The notes below the pieces were generated by a model. The model was not told where the DNA came from, searched no databases, and saw nothing but the letters and a program-made list of their open reading frames with translations. Source: Pseudomonas sp. (GTDB taxonomy: Bacteria; Pseudomonadota; Gammaproteobacteria; Pseudomonadales; Pseudomonadaceae). From it: 38,431 nt of DNA. Positions 35,026 to 38,431 of this stretch are shown one piece after another. A program made the position numbers and the translations under genes. The stretch is taken from assembly GCA_030603065.1 (NCBI GenBank), contig JAUVYN010000027.1:1-38431 (forward strand). The letters are read 5' to 3'. How positions within the stretch are numbered: position 1 is the first letter of the stretch; each line of letters opens with the position of its first letter.

Positions 35026-35765
35026 AGCGCGACCATCAGCAACGTCAGCCCGTTATACAGTGCGTGACAAAGCACGCAGGGCAGGAGCTGATCATAACGC
35101 CAGCGCAGCCACCCAAGAAACGCGCCAAGCAAGCCGATCACCAGAACCCCTCCAGGGCTATAGAAACTGTGAAGCAGGGCGAAGATGATGGTGGTCGAGG
35201 GCAGTGCCACCAGCAGACCGGGGCGGGTATGGGCCAGCCCTTTGAACAGCCAGCCGCGAAACACCAGCTCTTCGGCCAGGGGAATCCACAGGATGGCGAT
35301 AGCCAGACCGGCAACCAGTCGACCCCCTTTGAGTTCAAGGAGGGGTGCGACGCCGCGCGGAGGCTCCACCGGTTCTGGGAGGATCTCTTCGCGGCTTATG
35401 CGCAGGTCAAGCCAGCCAGCCAGCGGATCGGCGATTGCGACCATGACTGCGGCTCCAACAAGTGCAAGCAGTAGCACCCTGAGCCGGGAGGGCGTCGGCC
35501 CGAATAACCACCGCAGTGCTTCACCCGGTCGCAGCAGCCAGGCGATCAGCAGGCTGCCCAGAATGATGCCAGCACCAAAAATTGCATCCAGTAGCAGGAA
35601 CTGGGTGTCGATGTGAAGACTGCTGGCACCTCGACGCATCAACCAGGCGGCGAGGTAGTGGCTGCCCAGGCCAAGCAGCGCATAAAGCACGGCAAGGCGC
35701 AGTACGATCAGGCTGTCATCCAGAGCCGAGCGGCTTGAGCGAGGCAGGGCGAAGGGGTGTGGCAT
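35019..35765 (-). CDS. CPBP family intramembrane metalloprotease-like protein
   Basis: This is a 248-residue membrane protein of the CPBP (Rce1/CAAX protease-like) family with about seven hydrophobic segments. The three catalytic motifs are present: EELVFRGW (EExxxR), FALLH (FxxxH) and HALYNG (HxxxN). It may cleave membrane peptides or confer bacteriocin self-protection; the client is unknown. The start MPHPFALPRSSRSALDD at 35765 is preferred to a frame opening 43 codons upstream inside the patatin gene. It begins 7 bp after the patatin stop and overlaps the methyltransferase by 7 bp, so the genes from EAL to methyltransferase probably form one operon. Confidence 0.88.
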   Translation of the reverse strand: MPHPFALPRSSRSALDDSLIVLRLAVLYALLGLGSHYLAAWLMRRGASSLHIDTQFLLLDAIFGAGIILGSLLIAWLLRPGEALRWLFGPTPSRLRVLLLALVGAAVMVAIADPLAGWLDLRISREEILPEPVEPPRGVAPLLELKGGRLVAGLAIAILWIPLAEELVFRGWLFKGLAHTRPGLLVALPSTTIIFALLHSFYSPGGVLVIGLLGAFLGWLRWRYDQLLPCVLCHALYNGLTLLMVALW

Positions 35766-35772
35766 GAATACC

Positions 35773-36834
35773 CTAGAGCGGCTGCAGCCGCTCGGCGAGG
35801 CGTCCGCCATCGACCAGTTCGATGAACTCGTCACCCAGGCGCCGGCTTGCATCCATCGCCTTGCGCCAGTAGCGTTCGCGGCTCTCGTCATCATTCAGGA
35901 AGCGGGTGAAGTCCTTGCGATCCGGAAGTTTTCCGTAGGGCAGGGCGGCCAGGTACTCGCGCGACGGCGCCACCAGCAGCACGTCCTTCAACTGTTCGGG
36001 GCAGCCCTTGCGCCAGGGCAGGGTCTTGTCGAACCAGCCGGGCACCACGCGATCGATGAAGTGGGGGTAGAGCACCACCCCGGGTGCCTGGTAGGGCAGA
36101 TCCAGATGATAGTCGAGCAGTCCGCCATCGCGGTAGGCTCCACTGGCAGCGCCCGGAATATCACGCACGGCCTCCATGACCATTGGAATCGAGCCCGAAG
36201 CGAGCAGTGCGGGCCGAAGGTTGTCCGGACTGAGAGGTACGTGAGTGCTGGGGAAGTCCCGCAGGTCTCCGAGCTGTGGCTGGCAGCGAGGGTCGTGCAG
36301 GATGACTCTTTCGAAATAGCGTTTCAGGTGGCGGCGGCCAATAAGATTTGCACCTATGACCCCGCCCAGTCCAACGCCGAGACGCGAGGGCGCGTCATGC
36401 TGGAGAAGCCCGAGACTACGCACAACCATGACGTTCAGGCGGTAATTGGGGTTCGCCAGCATGTCAGCGAAGCGACCCTCCAGCAGGTCGTCGAGCATGG
36501 TGCCACAGCGCTGGCTGATTTCGGCCACGCTGATGCCCTTCGGGAAGCGTTGTGTCGTGTAGAGCTCACCTAAGCGCCGCAAACCTTCGACAGGATTCGG
36601 CAGGCAGGCGCTAGCGAAACGCCAGCTGCCGATGGAGGCGCCGATCAGGCTGCGCGGCTGCGGTGCTCGGGGCAGCCACTCCCCGAACAGCGCGAGGTCC
36701 AGACCCTGAATGCCGAGCGCCTTGGGCCCACCGGCGGCACCGGGTATCAGGTGCACATCGGCCGGTTTCAGACCGTTGTCGCGAATGTGCTGCAGCGCTC
36801 GGTGTCCGGCGCGCAAAGTTAGTGCGGCCGGCAT
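35773..36834 (-). CDS. Patatin-like phospholipase family protein
   Basis: This is a 353-residue hydrolase with the patatin Ser-Asp dyad: GAAGGPKALG near the start (oxyanion region), nucleophile Ser in IGASIGSWRF (GxSxG, about residue 66), and the Asp in YRDGGLLDYH (DGG, about residue 235). Patatin-like proteins hydrolyse acyl ester bonds in lipids; there is no signal peptide, so it is likely cytoplasmic. The ATG shares one base with the stop of the EAL gene (TGATG), which indicates coupled translation and may link lipid turnover to c-di-GMP, though that is inference. Confidence 0.9.
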   Translation of the reverse strand: MPAALTLRAGHRALQHIRDNGLKPADVHLIPGAAGGPKALGIQGLDLALFGEWLPRAPQPRSLIGASIGSWRFASACLPNPVEGLRRLGELYTTQRFPKGISVAEISQRCGTMLDDLLEGRFADMLANPNYRLNVMVVRSLGLLQHDAPSRLGVGLGGVIGANLIGRRHLKRYFERVILHDPRCQPQLGDLRDFPSTHVPLSPDNLRPALLASGSIPMVMEAVRDIPGAASGAYRDGGLLDYHLDLPYQAPGVVLYPHFIDRVVPGWFDKTLPWRKGCPEQLKDVLLVAPSREYLAALPYGKLPDRKDFTRFLNDDESRERYWRKAMDASRRLGDEFIELVDGGRLAERLQPL

Positions 36835-38048
36835 CAGGCCTCCGGTTCCCAGCTTTTCGGCAAGTTCACTCGGTCGCTTTTGCCGAGCAGTTCGGATACG
36901 TCGATATCGACCAGCAAAAGATGCCGACTGTCATCGATGAACAGGCCGGAGGTCATGCAGTACTGGTTGCTGGTTGCGTCCCGGTAACGATTGGACAATA
37001 TGACCCGGCTATCCTCGCCGCCTTCTGCAAGGATCTGATAGAAGTAGGGTCGCCATGACCAGTTGTGGTCAAGATAGCGCGGATCGGCTACCCACTGTTT
37101 GCCGGTCCATTCGTAGTTTGGGGAGATCTGGGTGCCGTGAGCGTCGCAGAGAAAACACCTGAGCAACCACGGATATTCCTTGGTGGAGGGCAGGTCAGCA
37201 GGCCTCCCGCCAGCGGTGAGCCAGGCACGCAGATCGCCGAAAAGCTTTGCCAGCGATGCGCGCAGGCCCGCCAGCTTGGCCCGCTCTGCCAGCTTGCCAC
37301 TCACATACTGATCGCGCACACGGGAGAACTGTTTCTGGACCGCTTCCGGGCTCAGGAAATTTTCTTCCGGCCTGGCGAACAGGTAGCCCTGTACGTAGCG
37401 GGCACCGCACTCCAGCGCGAAATGCAGTTCCTGCTCGGTTTCAACCCCCTCGGCGATGATCCAGCAGCCGCTTTTTTCGGCCATCAGGGCAAGCGCGCGT
37501 ATGAAATCGCCGCTACTGATGTTGCCGGCCGCCGCCTTGCGAAACAGCTGGATGTCCAACTTGAGGATATCCGGCTCCAGTGCCAGTACCCGGTCGAGCA
37601 TGGAATAACCTGCTCCGAAGTCGTCGATGGCAATTCGGATGCCCGCTTCGCGGTAACGCTGCACGGCGTCTCGCAACTGATGTATATCACCCTGCAGTTC
37701 GGTGATCTCGAACACCACCTGCTCTGGTGGAAGACCGATTTCCTCCAGCAGCAGCAGGCTGGGTAGCGGCTCGCCGGGCTGCAGACGGCTGACCCAGAGC
37801 GGAGAGATATTGAGGCTGATGAAGCCGCTTGGTGTATCGCGAAAACGTTCCAGTGCCAGGCGGCGAACGTCGCGATCCAGCTCGAGCAACTCTTCGGGGT
37901 CCATGCCAGGGTCGGTGAACAGCGGGCCGGCACTACGTACCGTTCCATCTTCATCTCTAAGCCGCGCCAGTGCTTCGTAACCCGCTATCTTTCCGGTAGC
38001 AGTGTCGATCAGCGGTTGATAGTACGGCAGCGGTTGGCCTTTGATCAC
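36834..38048 (-). CDS. EAL-domain c-di-GMP phosphodiesterase with YkuI-like C-terminus
   Basis: This is a 404-residue protein with an N-terminal EAL domain (about 5-250) that should hydrolyse c-di-GMP. Key residues are present: EALARL, Asn in ISLNISP, FEITE, the Asp pair in AIDDFGAGYS, Lys in ILKLDI, Glu in AEGVETEQE and Gln in YVQGYLF. The C-terminal domain (about 255-400) with FLCDAHGTQISPNYE, NWSWRPYFYQIL and DIDVSELL matches the YkuI C-terminal (PAS/Cache-like) domain. The start chosen is GTG at 38048, with CTGGAG seven bases upstream and a TATAAT before it. A GTG at 38117 in the same frame would lie upstream of that -10 element. It heads a probable operon with the patatin-like gene. Confidence 0.88.
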   Translation of the reverse strand: MIKGQPLPYYQPLIDTATGKIAGYEALARLRDEDGTVRSAGPLFTDPGMDPEELLELDRDVRRLALERFRDTPSGFISLNISPLWVSRLQPGEPLPSLLLLEEIGLPPEQVVFEITELQGDIHQLRDAVQRYREAGIRIAIDDFGAGYSMLDRVLALEPDILKLDIQLFRKAAAGNISSGDFIRALALMAEKSGCWIIAEGVETEQELHFALECGARYVQGYLFARPEENFLSPEAVQKQFSRVRDQYVSGKLAERAKLAGLRASLAKLFGDLRAWLTAGGRPADLPSTKEYPWLLRCFLCDAHGTQISPNYEWTGKQWVADPRYLDHNWSWRPYFYQILAEGGEDSRVILSNRYRDATSNQYCMTSGLFIDDSRHLLLVDIDVSELLGKSDRVNLPKSWEPEA

Positions 38049-38090
38049 ATTGGTCTCCAGGTAAACGGCAAAGCGGCAGCCCGATGCAAG

Positions 38091-38096
38091 ATTATA
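38091..38096 (-). promoter_or_regulatory. Possible -10 element of the EAL gene
   Basis: On the minus strand this reads TATAAT, a perfect -10 hexamer. A start point near 38084 would give a leader of about 36 nt to the GTG at 38048. No good -35 hexamer is seen 17 bp upstream. Confidence 0.45.
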
Positions 38097-38223
38097 GCCA
38101 ATGGGCAGCGGGCGCACCGTTTATACCGTATTGACGAGGCGGCTTTCCATCTTTCGCCACAAGCAAACGAGAGGTTGCTGCCAACGAGCACCGAAACGGT
38201 GCGTCGGCCTGTTTGCCTCGCAC

Positions 38224-38250
38224 AAAAAAGCCCGGGGCGGGCCCGGGCTT
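38224..38250 (-). terminator. Intrinsic terminator of the OprD-type porin gene
   Basis: On the minus strand AAGCCCGGG and CCCGGGCTT pair over nine bases around a five-base loop, followed by a run of six T (38229-38224, two of them in the stem). It lies 20 bp after the porin stop codon. Confidence 0.85.
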
Positions 38251-38269
38251 GGCGACAGATCGGCGGAGA

Positions 38270-38431
38270 TCAGCGAAGGGTAAAAGTATAGGCGAGGATC
38301 AGGCGATTCTCGTCAATGTCGCGGATCGCATCCGAGCGTACCATTGCGTTACGCCACTGCACCGACAGATTGCGCAGTGCACCGGTCTGAATGGTGTAAG
38401 TGATGTCGATGTCGCGCTCCCATTCCTTGCC
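38270..38431 (-). CDS. OprD-type outer-membrane porin (3' end)
   Basis: The last 53 codons of a gene run in from the right edge. They encode an alternating-strand sequence beginning GKEWERDIDITYTIQTG, then LRNLSVQWRNAMVRSD and DENRLILAYTFTLR, ending in a stop at 38270. The EWERD-D-I/Y, SGxLKxLS-type and DENRLIV patterns are those of the C-terminal strands of OprD-family substrate-specific porins. The terminal residue is Arg instead of the usual Phe, but aromatic residues lie just before it. The substrate cannot be told from this fragment. Confidence 0.75.
   Translation of the reverse strand, partial: GKEWERDIDITYTIQTGALRNLSVQWRNAMVRSDAIRDIDENRLILAYTFTLR

Overview
The window looks like a chromosomal segment of a high-GC gammaproteobacterium of the Pseudomonas lineage (Pseudomonas, Stutzerimonas or Halopseudomonas type), probably halotolerant. 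The evidence is the ccoNOQP-ccoGHIS layout, the apbC-dcd pair, small Pseudomonas-type proteins (DUF2789, CsbD), an OprD-type porin end, and a fused glucosylglycerol-phosphate synthase/phosphatase of the kind known from salt-tolerant Pseudomonas and Stenotrophomonas. I see no insertion sequence, prophage, CRISPR array or integron.

Layout. 1-8.4 kb (minus strand): a complete cbb3 cytochrome oxidase locus, ccoN-O-Q-P followed by the assembly genes ccoG-H-I-S and the start of a TauE/SafE-like membrane protein, with an ANR/FNR-type box upstream of ccoN. 8.7-11 kb: an alpha/beta hydrolase and a chemoreceptor-like protein whose probable sensor domain lies C-terminal to the signalling domain. 11.2-14.3 kb: a TRAP transporter whose lipoprotein binding protein (dctP) is divergent from its membrane genes (dctQM). 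14.3-16.3 kb: a selenocysteine tRNA gene, then apbC and dcd. 16.3-19.9 kb: a TorF-like porin, a GNAT acetyltransferase, small stress-type proteins, a CAP-domain protein and a parvulin.

20-23.4 kb: nirBD, NADH-dependent assimilatory nitrite reductase. Its upstream region is the richest regulatory stretch here: two NtrC-like sites 30 bp apart, a near-perfect sigma-54 promoter, and a leader of about 180 nt with an AxxGxx hexaloop hairpin and an intrinsic terminator just before the ribosome binding site. This is the layout expected for NasT/ANTAR antitermination. 23.4-25.5 kb: a spermidine-synthase-like protein, SprT, a flavodoxin-like protein and a small membrane protein. 25.8-29.4 kb: an MFS transporter and the fused GgpPS enzyme, probably one osmoadaptation operon. 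29.4-38.4 kb: a choice-of-anchor I lipoprotein, a DnaJ-related protein, a Yip1 protein, ttcA, an NlpC/P60 lipoprotein, a methyltransferase, a CPBP protease-like protein, a patatin-like hydrolase, an EAL phosphodiesterase with a YkuI-like C-terminus, and the 3' end of an OprD-type porin gene.

Most genes are ordinary housekeeping or accessory genes of this lineage. I did not find a clearly new multi-gene system. The items most worth a second look are the nirBD attenuator, the ycaD-like/ggpPS pair, the C-terminal-sensor chemoreceptor, the tRNA-Sec gene and a 71-codon ORF with a good ribosome binding site. All functions are inferred from reading the sequence; no database search was run.
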